DNA from: Brachionus manjavacas
Taxonomy: Eukaryota > Rotifera > Eurotatoria > Ploima > Brachionidae
NCBI GenBank assembly: GCA_019054805.1
Contig: JAHQIY010000007.1
Location: 5,399,501-5,463,500 of the forward strand
Reading direction: 5' to 3'
Length of the DNA: 64,000 nt
Of the stretch, positions 30,610 through 42,226 are shown one piece after another. The notes below the pieces were generated by a model. It was not told where the DNA came from. It saw nothing but the letters and a program-made list of their open reading frames with translations, and did no database searches. The translations under genes and the position numbers were made by a program. The stretch's first letter is position 1. Each line of letters begins with the position of its first letter.

Positions 30610-31040
30610 TCATTTCAAATGAGTTGGTATTAAGGAAAACAGTAGAAAATGATACGGATTTTTTTAAACAAAAATTCATTTTTTGTGATACAATATACAG
30701 AAAAAGTCTTTAATAAAAATTTTATAAATTATTCCAAAAATGTAATTAATTAAATTTTACCTGTATTTTCTTTTGAAAAGAAAATCAGAAGACTAATTCT
30801 TTTAATTTTTTTACAGGCGAATTTGTGCTTAAGGTATGTATTTTTTGATTCAAACATTTTTTTATTCAAAATACACTCATTGAATAAAATAAGATTAATT
30901 TTTAAATTTTCAAAATATTCTTCAAATTATGAAAGTTTTAAAATAAAAATTTCATTACAATGGTATTAACTTATTTAAAAAAAACTTTGAGAATTGAATT
31001 ACAAATAAATTTCTGTTTACTTTGTTTATAAATTTTTTTT
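30610..31040. other. 3' flank of the protease gene
   Basis: AT-rich. AATAAA-like words (30,713 onward) could serve as poly(A) signals. Nothing else was recognised. Confidence 0.4.
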
Positions 31041-31046
31041 TTTTTT

Positions 31047-31519
31047 TTCTTTTCTCAAAAATTAATTTTTTACTTAACTCAAATTATTTCTTAATAAAAT
31101 CATAAAAATTATTTATTTATTTCTAAATGAAATAAAAAAATGTTTTTTATCTAAACTTCTTGAAGCAATTTTATGGCCTTTTCGATTAAAAACTTGATTA
31201 ATCGTAAAGAACAATATTAAGAACAATATGTGCTTCTAAAATCTGAACATGTGACTCTCCGTTATCAGGCATCTCAATAACTGGAACAATAAATTTTAAA
31301 TTTTTTATTCGGGTTGATTGATTTTTTTATTTGTACCGAGCAAAAGCTCCTGCAAATTTAAATATAAAATAAAATAAAATTAAATAAATGTTAAATAAAG
31401 TAAAATTAAATTAAAAAAGCGGAAAATTAAAAAGATATTTTGAAAAAGAGAGTATTATTAAAAATCAGGTAATCACACCAGTCATCTTATTTTTTAAAAA
31501 CAAAATTTAAATGTTTAAT
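31047..31519 (+). repeat. Direct duplication with a LINE-A 3' end, copy 1
   Basis: 31,190-31,519 is repeated almost exactly at 32,283-32,609, and the match begins more loosely at 31,047. The unit contains a minus-strand LINE-A 3' end, hairpin GAGC-TTTT-GCTC at 31,338-31,349. It also has a non-LINE part with AAGAACAATATTAAGAACAA. Confidence 0.85.
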
Positions 31520-32215
31520 TCTTTTAGTTTTTTTCAAATTTTAATTGAATACTGAAAAATTTTCATTTTTTTATTAAAGCCTTTACATCATATTAAATAA
31601 AGAAATTATTTTCAAAATGAATCGTTGGTTTAATTAAATGATTCAAAGTTACTTTTAAAATACAAAAAAAAATCAAATAATAGAATTAACATGGAAACCA
31701 ATTTTTTTAATTCACATTGTTTTTGTCATAATGAATTAACGATTTCAGGTGTAATCATTATCGACAAAGAATTTTTTTTCATTGTTTTTTAATGGAAACA
31801 CTTTTTAACATTTAATTATTTGTTTTATTTATGGGTGCCTCTATCGACACAGTATGTATCAATAAATAAATTATATTGAAAAAACAATTAAAAAATGTTG
31901 TATTTTATTACAAATTAATTACAAAAAATATCATTTTAAAGTTAACAAGGTTTTACCTGTTGCTCCGCTGCCAGAATAATAAAAATAAAAGAAAAAGAAA
32001 TTAGTATTGATTATTAAATTGATTGATTTATTTTATTTATTATAGTGAAAATTCTTATTAAAAAATGATTTTAAAATATTTTTTTCACAAGTGTTGACTA
32101 AATGATTTAATGAATATTTCTGTACAGTATGTCACAAATAGTTAGAATCAAACTTTTATTTCTATTTGATTGTTTTTTTTGACTAGGCTATTTCTCTTTC
32201 AGTCTTTGTCTGATT
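31520..32215. other. AT-rich spacer between the duplicated units
   Basis: No gene was recognised in this spacer. Confidence 0.5.
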
Positions 32216-32609
32216 TTTCTTTTCTCAAAAATTAATTTTTTACTAAAAAAAAGATTTATTTATTTTTAAATGAAATAAAATAACTTGATTAATCGTAAAG
32301 AACAATATTAAGAACAATATGTGCTTCTAAAATCTGAACATGTGACTCTCCGTTATCAGGCATCTCAATAACTGGAACAATAAATTTTAAATTTTTTATT
32401 CGGGTTGATTGATTTTTTTATTTGTACCGAGCAAAAGCTCCTGCAAATTTAAATATAAAATAAAATAAAATTAAATAAATGTTAAATAAAGTAAAATTAA
32501 ATTAAAAAAGCGGAAAATTAAAAAGATATTTTGAAAAAGAGAGTATTATTAAAAATCAGGTAATCACACCAGTCATCTTATTTTTTAAAAACAAAATTTA
32601 AATGTTTAA
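32216..32609 (+). repeat. Direct duplication with a LINE-A 3' end, copy 2
   Basis: This copies 31,047-31,519 with about 100 bases deleted near the start. The LINE-A hairpin is at 32,429-32,440 on the minus strand. Both copies include the same LINE junction, so the duplication came after the insertion. Confidence 0.85.
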
Positions 32610-32639
32610 TAATTTAACTTAAAAGCATTATTTACCTTT

Positions 32640-33913
32640 CTCAGAAAATCAAATAAAAATAGTCTTCTCCTTAACATTGATAATAGAAACTTTCAAAAAA
32701 CTCGCTGTCAAAAGCTCAAGCAAAAATTTAATCAACTTACATTTGATTTAAAGTCCTCTTAAAAAAAATTCTGGAATCAAAATTGGTTTGATTTAGTTCA
32801 GAAGATGAGAAAAAAACAACTGATAAGTGGACCTTTTTGGAAAAAAATAAATAAATTTTGAACAAAAAAAGGATCAAATTTAATCCAAATTTTATTTTAA
32901 ATAATAAGTATATGAAAACAAATGAATAAAAGGAAAAATGCTTCGGAAAACTCTTATCTTCAATATTTAGTCTAATTCTGATTTAATTGATACCGAGAAA
33001 GATGTCGAAATAACTAATTCTTACAATGAATTCGTAAAAAATTATAATCAGTGTTGACAAGCTGAATTTGATCCTTTATGCTCTCAAAGATTTTTAAGGT
33101 AAATGTAAATGACCACCTGAGCGAAGAATACCAAATAACAGTAGGTGTACCTCAAGGCTCAATAATTAGTCCTCTTTTATTTAGTAAACAAAACAAATAA
33201 TTAGGACTCTCTGCTTTTCGCAGATAATCTAGTTGCATTCTTCATTTATAACAAAAAGGGGAACCTAGAAAATAAGATAAATAAATACACCAACGAACTA
33301 GAACAATAGCTTATAAAATGGAAAATGAAGATTGAAAAGTCGTGTTCAGTAGTCTTTTCTAGGAACAAACAAGCGGGTGATAATCTAAACTTAAAAATCT
33401 ATGGAAACAGAATAGTGAGCCAAAAAGAAATCAAGTTTCTTGGTATTAAATTTGAATCTAAGTTAAATTTTAATTTACTGGTAAACGAAATTAAAGAACG
33501 CCGCAATAAAAGGCTATTATTATTAAGACACTTTCAAACAAAAAATGGGATCTTAATCAAAATACACTAGGAAATTTAAATAAATCTTTAGTCAGATCAA
33601 TTTTAGACTATTCTTTTCCTTGCTTGAATTCATTTTCAGAAAATAATATCAAAAAACTACAAGCATCACAGAATACAGCAGTCAGATCAATCCTTAAGTT
33701 AAAATATGATACTCTTTACAATATTTTAACTTTGTAAAATCGTAATTCGGTGAAAGAGGATTTTTGATCAGTTCTTCGTTATTGTTCCTCTTTTTTATCG
33801 TGTTTCATGAGACTTTTAATAAACTTAAGTTCCTAACAGTCTTGAATCGGCTTTTTGAGTTGAGTGTGAGATATGTTGGGACAGGACTGAGCCATTCTAT
33901 TCCATTTCTAGTT
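32640..33913 (+). mobile_element. LINE-A remnant, plus strand, internal deletion
   Basis: This follows LINE-A from the linker (32,700-32,830, near AAATTCTGGAATCAAAATTG) into the start of RT to about 33,055. It then jumps over most of RT and resumes at AAGGTAAATGTAAATGACCA. GVPQGSIISPLLF-like and LLFADNLVAFF-like coding follows; the second Asp of the ADD box is now Asn. A C-terminal part is open at 33,325-33,570. It ends near 33,913 without the tail. Many stops show an old copy. Confidence 0.75.
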
Positions 33914-34059
33914 AAATAAAAAATTCTATCAATTCATTTTGTGTTTTGCTTAGTTGTCTCAAAGATGCCAGTTACTATTTTTTTAATTGAAACTCAACAA
34001 AAAAATTTTCAAAAGTTTTTATTTTTAAAATAAAATTTTAAAATTTATCTTTCACTCTT

Positions 34060-34385
34060 CATCGACTCTTAGTGGACGCAGAACCAGAGGAGACAGGGTC
34101 TTCATGTTCAAGATCATAAACTCCCTAAACAGCATAGATTGGGCCCGCCTCACTGCAGCTCGCTTTCACAACCCGTACCAGCCCAGGTTCAGGTTATTAG
34201 AGGACAGAAAGGACGTCTCTCCGTCTGGGGGTCCCGAAGCCCGGTGTAACGAAGTCTTTATTCCTCAGCAACCACCGGGTCAGCAGCGCCGTCTTCATTC
34301 CGGGTGTCCAAGACAGCTATCACCAACCTATTTACTGTGGCCTCTGTAGAGCAGCTATCATGGACGGAGTTTGCCAGCAAGTGAA
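34060..34385 (+). mobile_element. GC-rich CR1-like LINE C-terminal fragment
   Basis: A sharp GC-rich block encodes RRTRGDRVFMFKIINSLNSI and DWARLTAARFHNPY, which resembles the R-G-D-x-I-x-x-F-K-I-x-N-G tract after RT in CR1 elements. The following sequence shifts frame. It differs in composition from all other LINEs here and is likely a different and younger family. Both ends are truncated. Confidence 0.55.
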
Positions 34386-34459
34386 TGGTCGTGTTCATCA
34401 ATTAATCTCTTTATAAGTTTGATGCAAGTTAGGTCATTAATTTTTTCAATTGAATTAAG

Positions 34460-36186
34460 ATTTTTATTATACATTAATTTAGCTTTAGCTCGTTATTTTA
34501 ACATTAAATCTGTGAAATGCATGCTTACATGATAAGTTTTTCTTGTATCCAAATTGATTAACGTGAATTTGATTGAAGCAGTCCATTTTAGCAAGAAACA
34601 AGGCTTCAAAGATTGTGGCAAACGAATTTGACACCGAAACAGGTCGAAAATCACTTGGTTCATTTGTTACGCCGCCTTTTGGGATCGGATTTACTAATGA
34701 AACATTAAACAAGTCCGGCAAATAACCATGGTGCAAAGCTGCATTGAAAAACCATGCAATAATGACACAAAGATTTTTACAAGAGCCAAACTTGTAGAAT
34801 TCCTTACATATTTTGTTATATCCAGTGGACTTGTTACGTTTAAGTGAATTTAATGTTTTACAAATGTCTTCTTCACTAAACACTGGATCATATTTAGTGT
34901 TCCTTACATTTTAAAGTAGTCATTCACATGGTTCCTGACCTCTTGGTGAGAATCAAGATGGATCTTTCCTTTATGTGAAAACAGTTCAGCGTAAAATTTC
35001 GAAAATTCACCAATACCAATTTGAACACTTGTTAATACTTTTACGCATGCTCCTAAAGCGAGCTATTTTCTTCCAAAATCTTTGATAGCTATAGTCTTTG
35101 AGCTTAGAGAGATTGATGTTTTTTCCCTGTCTTGCACAAAGGCCTCATATCGAATAAGTCCTAAGCTTCTTTTTATTAATATTTATCAAAGACCTGAATG
35201 ATGCGTATCTTAAGTTCGATTGTTGGAATTGTTCATATAAATTTGTAATGACAGCGGTTAGTTATTCAATTTCTGCGTTCCGATACTTTGCATACAGAAT
35301 CTTCTCCTTAAAGCTTTTGCCCTGAAATGTCTCCTTTTCACTCATTCTAGCAGACTTTAAGAAAATCCGCGGCAGACATTCATGTATACGGTCAATTAAG
35401 CATGTCACGTCATTCACAATTCTTTTATCAGTCTGATCTATCATATGTAATAATTCTCCTAGATAGGTGGTTAAATTAGCTGTATAGCTCTCGACAAACA
35501 ATCGGTTTTGCCAGTCAATCAAGTGAAGTTTTTTCGTTGTCGAACTGTCGTTTTTGTGATTACACTCTCTTATTTCAAACTCATCTAATCACTTAAGTTA
35601 CTGGGATCATGTAAAACATCAAACTTAGAAACACTAACCAAGTCATTCTTTCTAAGATGTGATCTAATGTAGCCTTGTAATCGCCGTTTTTGTATGTAAA
35701 GTCGATCGACGGTTTGAATTTGTCGGCACAATCAGCTAGTTGATTGTTCATAATAAAGTTGTTAAAGAGTTTATCGAATCGCTTACCTCGAAATCTTTAA
35801 TATTTCTTTTTGATCACAATTCCAGTCTTCAACTAAAAGAAAGTTCTCATCTGAGCAATCATCTAGGAAGTTTTCCATCGACGATATGATGGATTTGAAG
35901 TTACAGTACCTCAATTTTTACATGTTGTCATTAGGAATCCAAACACCAATGATGCTGAGGATTTCAGTACCAACCTGTACTCTTATCAAAAAATTTTTTC
36001 TAACAAACCCATACTTACCACCAAAACGACGACCTTCTGATTTCTTTTAGATAGTGAAATCCATATCCGATTGGAAAAACAAGTTGTGATTTGGATAAAG
36101 GTCTTTTATCAAATAGTCTTCTGCTTGGTAAAGCCAGTGCTCGCATAAAAATAAAAGATCACAATTTGTATTTTTGCCTATGGAGC
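34460..36186 (-). mobile_element. LINE-D: degenerate LINE lacking its 3' half
   Basis: On the minus strand, 35,820-36,186 is an endonuclease remnant: CDLLFLCEHWL, GRRFGGKYGFVRK, LSIIGVWIPN and FLLVEDWNCDQ, where the GDxN motif has become EDWN. 35,262-35,522 is the linker. 34,485-34,883 is the first part of RT: LNSLKRNKSTGYNKICKEF, VNPIPKGG, SDFRPVSVSNSFATIFEAL and QFGYKKNLSCKHAF. The copy stops before the ADD box. Losing the 3' side is not what target-primed truncation gives, so a later deletion or rearrangement is likely. The sequence is distinct from LINE-A, B, C and E. Confidence 0.7.
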
Positions 36187-36191
36187 TTTAA

Positions 36192-36226
36192 ACTAATAAA
36201 TAATAATAATAATAATAATAATAATC
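36192..36226 (+). repeat. (AAT)n microsatellite
   Basis: This is a run of about ten AAT units next to the 5' border of LINE-D. Such runs end several LINEs here, so it may be the tail of a lost plus-strand insertion. Confidence 0.7.
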
Positions 36227-36578
36227 AAAAATTCTTCATTTTTATTATTCGGTTTTTTATGCACAGGTAAATTTTTCTAATTTATTTTTCACTAATATAT
36301 CCCCCCTCATCAAAATTGTTTGTTAAAGTTAATGAAATGAGATTTTTGAATTTTTTAAAATCGTATTCTTCCTTTTTTTAAAAATGCTCTCCTTTTTTAT
36401 GCCAAGTTAGTTCATTCATCCTTCATTTTTTCGTCGATACCAATGCTCATTAATATTTAAATTTATTAAATTTTATTTCTTTACAGTTTTATTAATTGTT
36501 TGAAAATTGAAAAAAAATTGAAAATAATTTAACAAACCGAGAACATAGTTCTCACATAGAAAAACTTCAAGGAAAACA

Positions 36579-37782
36579 CTACACCTTTTGATAATTTATC
36601 CAAAATGTAGACAAGCTTTTGGCTTCCATAATTTTTGTATTTTTGATCAGTTCCTGAATATTGATAGTTACTAAATTGGGCTTCTGGTTCAACGATGCGT
36701 AGTTTTGTAATCCCTTGGGACTTTCTCCTTTTGTCAAAGATGTGTTCAAAAGAGTACTGTTCGAAATCGGAGACGAACAAGTGAGCATAAAGCTTTGGGA
36801 CTTTTTAATTGACTTTCCTGTCTTGATTCTTTTCGGCAAATCATCAATTTTTTCTCCAGATTCGGCTCTGCAAAAAATTTCATTTAAAATTTTTCCTTAG
36901 ACTTCATTTTTTTTAAACTTACGGCTTAAATACTTCAATGTTTGAGTTTAGATCGTTCTTAGACAAGCGAAACGCTTGGTTTTGACTCTTTAAGTTTCGA
37001 CTTACATCAAAACTAGTCTTTTCGGCTATTTGTTCGCGAAAAGAAGTTTTCGGTCTGGTCAAATAGATGTTAGTACTGTAGGCAATGCTATCAGTGTCGG
37101 TGAATGAGTTTTTCTTCCGACCCAAACTGGTTTTGGCCCGCTGCAGCTTTTTACAAGTGAATTTTTCCAACGAATTCATCTCTACCATCTTTTGGCCAGC
37201 TGTTTGATTCTGGATGGCTTTTCTGTACATTAGTTGTATTAAATTGCTGCGCATTTTTATTTTTTCCTGGTGCTTTTCAACCCTCTTGGACAATTGCTCA
37301 TTCAGACTTAACTTGGCTTCATCGCTCTCTTCCTCAATCAGCTGAAGATCATCACTCGAACCAGAGCCCAAATTATTTTTCCTTGCTTTTTGATTTTTCA
37401 TATTGTACTTGCTGAGCAGCTCGACCAGATGGTCGTCGCCGTTTTGAATAAATTCGTGGTTCAACTTTGGAATGCTTCCTTTGTTGAGATTTTTTTCCAG
37501 CTTGGCAGATTGTTTGCGAGAAAATTTGAAAATTTCCTTGAACGACTCTTCGTGTTTGTGCTCAAAATTTTCGTCAATGACTGCCTGGTTCAAGAATTTG
37601 GTCCGATTGGAATTGTAGAAGTGTTCCATTTGACTAGTGAGCTGGTCGGTGATGCTGGCATGGTTCTTTAAAGAGTTCACGCTCAGTTTATCGCTGTCGT
37701 TTTTAATTGATTCGGAAAAGCTGATCCAATGTGACAGCTCTTGGCTGTTTTCGTTGTCTTCTTCGTCTCTTGATGGATCCAT
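36579..37782 (-). CDS. Unrecognised, probably disordered protein, two exons
   Basis: Exon 1 is 36,923-37,782, starting at ATG (KMDPSRDEE), and exon 2 is 36,579-36,867. The 55-base intron has GTAAGT and TTTTGCAG ends, and the phase-2 junction restores a Pro codon (VFKP-AESGEK). The product, about 380 residues, is rich in Ser, Asn, Lys and Glu, with no membrane segment and no domain that I recognise. Short basic Ser/Thr motifs such as RAKTSLGRKKNSF and RPKTSFREQ suggest phosphorylation or cytoskeletal contacts, but this is only a guess. A possible acceptor TTTTCAG just upstream (about 37,808) hints at a further 5' exon. Codon use is clearly richer than in the flanks, which supports a real gene. 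Confidence 0.6.
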
Positions 37783-37829
37783 TTTGGTGCCAGTCACAGA
37801 AAATCCTGAAAATTTGGAAAGATAAAATG

Positions 37830-39980
37830 TATCGATGGCAAATAATGATTTTTTATTGATTAATTAAATGAAATTTAGACTACAGTTTCTATGGTTATGC
37901 AATTTTCTTAAGATTTTATTGATTTTGTTAATTATTTAAAACTAAATGCTTTTCTTGCTGTTTTGAAGGTGTTTAGAAACAAATAAATTATTAAATAAAC
38001 ATTTTATTTGAAAACTCTCAACAACAACAAAAATTATAAAATTTGTTTTCGGGTCTCATTTGAACAAGAAAAGTAATTACTTTCTTTAGGAAATTGAGTT
38101 CACCTGAAAAAATTGGTTACGAGCAGCGTGAATTATTTGTTTTTTCTTGTTTTGTCTAGTGGTATTTTTTATTTTTGGTTAAATACAGAAGCTTTAGAAA
38201 GTAGCCATGAAAATTCTCTTAATTGGTCTGATAAAAAATTTCTTTTTTTTTAATAAACAAAATTAGCACTTATATAGTAATTTACCTTCATTAAATTTAA
38301 GTTTTTTCCTTTTTAAATTGGCAGACTTCTAATCAAAAATTTTGAGTGAAAAAAATAGTGGTCAACTTTATGTTCTTCTATTTTTATTAGCGATAAAAAT
38401 AACTTTAAAAACCATTTCAATTTGGACAAAAGACGTCTTAAATATTTCAAAAATACTCTCATTTGCCGACATAAATAAAACAAATACTTTTTTTAAAGTA
38501 ATTAATCCTGATTTTAGATTTAAAATTTTTTATTGTTTTTTTTTATAATGATTATTGTTTAGATATATAAATCCATTAATTTATCATAATTTCTAACCTT
38601 TTTCAATTGTTTGAATAAAATTTTTGCTTTTTTCTATTCTTAGTAATTTTTTTTCAATATATTTAATTAATTGTTAGGCATTTGAAAATGGAATCGACTT
38701 TTTAAAATTCATTTTTTTGAAATAAATGCAAACTTTATTTTTCAATCAACTTAATTCAATTCAAGAAAATATTTAAAACTCTATAGAAGATAAAGATAAA
38801 TCAATTTTTTAATTTCAATTTTAAAAAAGTATGTTAAATCCAAAAATGTATCTCTGCATTATTTCTATTAAAAAAATTTTATTTATTTGATAAGATCATT
38901 TTGAGCATCAAAAATTGATCTTAAATTGATTGATCTTATTGTATTTGATTCTTAGCTTTTTTTAAGATCTGAAATGAGAACAGGATTCAAAAACTAGTGT
39001 CGTTGGTAAAAATATAAAAAGAAGTATTTATTTATTAGCCTGTATTTACTTATATTATATCATTGTGTTTATTTTTATCTGTTTTTTTTTTTTTTATTTA
39101 TTTTTTGTCATTTATTTTCTAATTTTTTAGTTTTTAAATGGCAATTCATATTGATGGAATGAAAAAGGAAAAAATTAAGAAAAAAAACAAATTATGAAAA
39201 AGTTTTGTATATAATAAAAATTTAAAAAAAAAATAAAATGTTATCTTTAACGATGTAATTTAAAATATTTTTGTGTATTATTTTTACTGGGCAGAAGGAG
39301 CTTCACTTCGTATGTGCAATATGCGATCTTTTCGAATGTTAGCTCGAAGCCTTTTTAAATTAATTTTTAAATAAAAATATCTATTAAAAAAAAAATCTAC
39401 AGCGAGAAGAGAAAGAAAGTTATTCAAAGGTTTTACAAAATTTTAAAAGCCTTCTAAATTATGCTCATGAGGAAATTTGAAAAAAAATTCTAACTTTAAT
39501 TTTTTTAAATAAAAAAGTAGAAAATAAGCTTTAACTAAAAGCAAAAGGAATTTAATTTTAGTTTTTAATTTTTCAATCTATTCTGATTCTATGATCAAAA
39601 AGCTTATCTTTACTCATTTCCAATTTTTTCGAAGAAAATTTTTTTACTTTTTTTAATATCAAAAAAATATTTTCCAGAATTAGCGCTTGAAAATGGTATT
39701 GTAAAATTAATTCCAAAGAAATTAAAAATCGTTTTTATATTAGGGTTCATAAATAACATTATTAATTTGGATTGTACTCAGTGTTGTGAGTGTTGTACTC
39801 AGTCACTGGCTTTAAGTCAAAAATAAAAACTCGTTTAAACAGATAACAGAGTTCTATATCAGTAAAATAGGATCAAAATTTATCATTTATTTTATCAATA
39901 AAAGTTTGAAAATTTTATTACAGAGCAGTTTCAGATGCTTTTGTAAAATGGGATAACCTACTGATTCAATTTTAGTAAAA
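37830..39980. other. Intergenic AT-rich DNA
   Basis: No gene was recognised. A small GC-richer patch at 39,287-39,352 can form short stems (for example TTCGA...TCGAA) and is reported as a finding. Confidence 0.4.
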
Positions 39981-40044
39981 GTTTTAGAATTTTTTTTTTA
40001 TTACTTTGTTCAAAAAACGCTAACTTCAAAATCAAAATTAAATA

Positions 40045-40450
40045 TCTTAAATGAATTAATTATCCACTTCGAGCTCTAAGAATTAATTGGAGATGCATCC
40101 CTTTCAAAACTTTCAGTTGAAAGATAGGTTGAACGTTTTAAGAACAAAAATGACTGTCATAGTGTCAAAGTGTCAAAGTGGCATTTATGTGATATAGTTG
40201 TAGAAGATGAGTCATGGATATATCACAAAAATTTTTGGGGAATAGGGTGTCAAAAGTTCCAGCTGGGTTTGAGAAGGCCAAAGTACACAAATTGTTGTCA
40301 AGCGCCATCAATTTGAGCCTAAATTGATGAAATGCGTGTTCATCAAACAAAACCGTATTGGGGCATGCAGTTCCTAAAAAGAATACCATAAACAACATTT
40401 AAATGTTGAAAATTGCTTAGATCCTTTTGTTCAAGTTTTTGAAATTATTT
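40045..40450 (+). pseudogene. Mariner-like transposase relic
   Basis: One plus-strand frame reads ELIGDASLSKLSVER, then after a stop VERFKNKNDC, similar to the second helix-turn-helix of mariner transposases. It continues CDIVVEDESWIYHKNFWG, similar to the D-E-x-W-x-Y block around the first or second catalytic Asp. After a frame change come CVFIKQNRIGACSS and NVENCLDPF. The copy has several stops and no visible ends. It differs from the 23.1 kb and 51.1 kb relics. The family call is from motif memory. Confidence 0.5.
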
Positions 40451-41525
40451 TTAACAATTATCAAGAAAATATTATTATAATTTGCCTTTTTTGATTGATG
40501 TTGTTTTTAAAAAATACCCTTTTTTTAGGTAACGATTTATTTAATTATTGCTTTGGACTTCTAAATTTTTAGATAAAGTCTTTTATTATTTAAAGACATT
40601 TTTTAATAGACTGTTTTATATTTTTAAGTAAGAAATCATTTTTATTTACTTTATTCTTAATTATTTTATATTTTTTATTAATTTATCTTTTTAAAGAAAG
40701 TTATTTTCTTATTTGTATAAAAAAATAAACAATAAAATCTAAATATCTTATTTATTGTATAAAAAGACAAATTCAACTGGGAAAATAGTTTTCTTTTAAA
40801 TCCCAAGACCAAATGTGTACAGAATCCCACAAACAGATTTCGAAATTTCGCCAATAATTTTAGAAAATAAGAAAATAACAGAAAAAATAACTTTTTTTTT
40901 AAATGATATAAAGTTATATTTTTGTTTATACTTTACTTTAAACAAAAATATATGAAATAAAATGAATCAAACTTAATCAACTGCAATAAGTTAACTTTAT
41001 AAAATTTTCAAAAGTCTGCAATTTTTTTTTAATCTAATTCAAAAGAAAACATTTTCTAAATTAACTAGTTAAAATATTTGGGCCATTTTTGATACAGTGT
41101 CAATTTTCAATTATACTTTTTACTATAAAATTATTTAAAAAAATTTTATTTCTAATTTCATATAAAAAAATTATTGATATTAATTTAGGTAATTTATACG
41201 GTAAATTAAGAAAACGGAAGTTTATGTCATACTCTTATTGTTTGAGAGTTGTTTGTTAATTTTTAGTTAAAAGACTAGATTTTTTATCCATTTGCCTCAT
41301 AAAAGAAAAAGCATACCTTAATATTAAGAGTCTAATTAAATTAAATCAAGAGTAAATCATAAAAAAAGGATATTCAAAAATTTAAAATTTTTGATTTAAT
41401 AAATTTTTCCGATTTTTAAAAAAGGAATCAAGAAATTTTAATAACTAGAATTAACTCTTTATTTGGTTCATTTAAAGATATAAATTACAAAAAAATTAAT
41501 TAATTTTAAAAACTAACAAATAAAA

Positions 41526-42226
41526 TCAGTTATCAAGTTTGTTATTTTTCGATTGTGTTTGTAACTTAAAGTAAAACTCTTTATTTTGCATTAGAGCAGA
41601 ATGGGAGCCTTCTTCTAAAATAACGCCATCTTTAACCACTGATATTTTGGTTGAATTCTCAATTGTACTTAATCTTTTAAGAATAAAAATTTTAATTGTT
41701 AACAAAAAAATCAAAAATAATATACCTATGAGCTATAACAATGCAAGTTCGACCGATTTGAGCTCTGTCCAAAGCATCCTGAACCACACTTTCAGATTGA
41801 TTATCCTTTAGAAAAAAAATTAAATCTTATGTTTTATAATTTTCCGAATCGTTTTACCAAAGCAGAAGTAGCCTCATCCAACAAAAGAATCTTTGGTCTT
41901 CGTATCAAAGCCCGAGCTTTCAAAACGAATTAATTTAAATTAATTTACTAAAATTTGAATTTATTAATGTTTACCAATGGCCACTCTTTGCTTTTCACCT
42001 CCACTTAATTGTCCTCCTTTAGAGCCGACAACAGTATTGTATTTCTAGAATAAAAAAAATTAAAGAATTTTTAAATAATTGTTTTTAACTTAAAGAATTC
42101 GATTTTCAAATTATAAATCATAAAATTGATCAAGTTTAAATCAAGTCGGCTTACTTCAGGCAGGTTTTCAATTTTTGAGTTGATGTTTGAATTTATAGCC
42201 GCATCTACCACTTCGTTTATTTCGAT
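41526..42226 (-). CDS. ABCB transporter exons 8-12: end of second ATPase domain
   Basis: Five small exons encode [14 protein letters not shown], then [15 protein letters not shown] (signature), then [20 protein letters not shown] (Walker B), then [18 protein letters not shown] (H-loop). The last gives [16 protein letters not shown] and the tail ending NNKLDN. Introns are 110 bases or less, apart from an intron of 52 bases here and there, and phases are consistent throughout. Confidence 0.88.

Noticed and set aside
36192-36226. (AAT)n run as a CRISPR-like or functional array
   Set aside because: It is a simple microsatellite without spacers.
38342-38548. Open frame of 68 codons as a gene
   Set aside because: Composition equals the AT-rich background and there is no recognisable motif.
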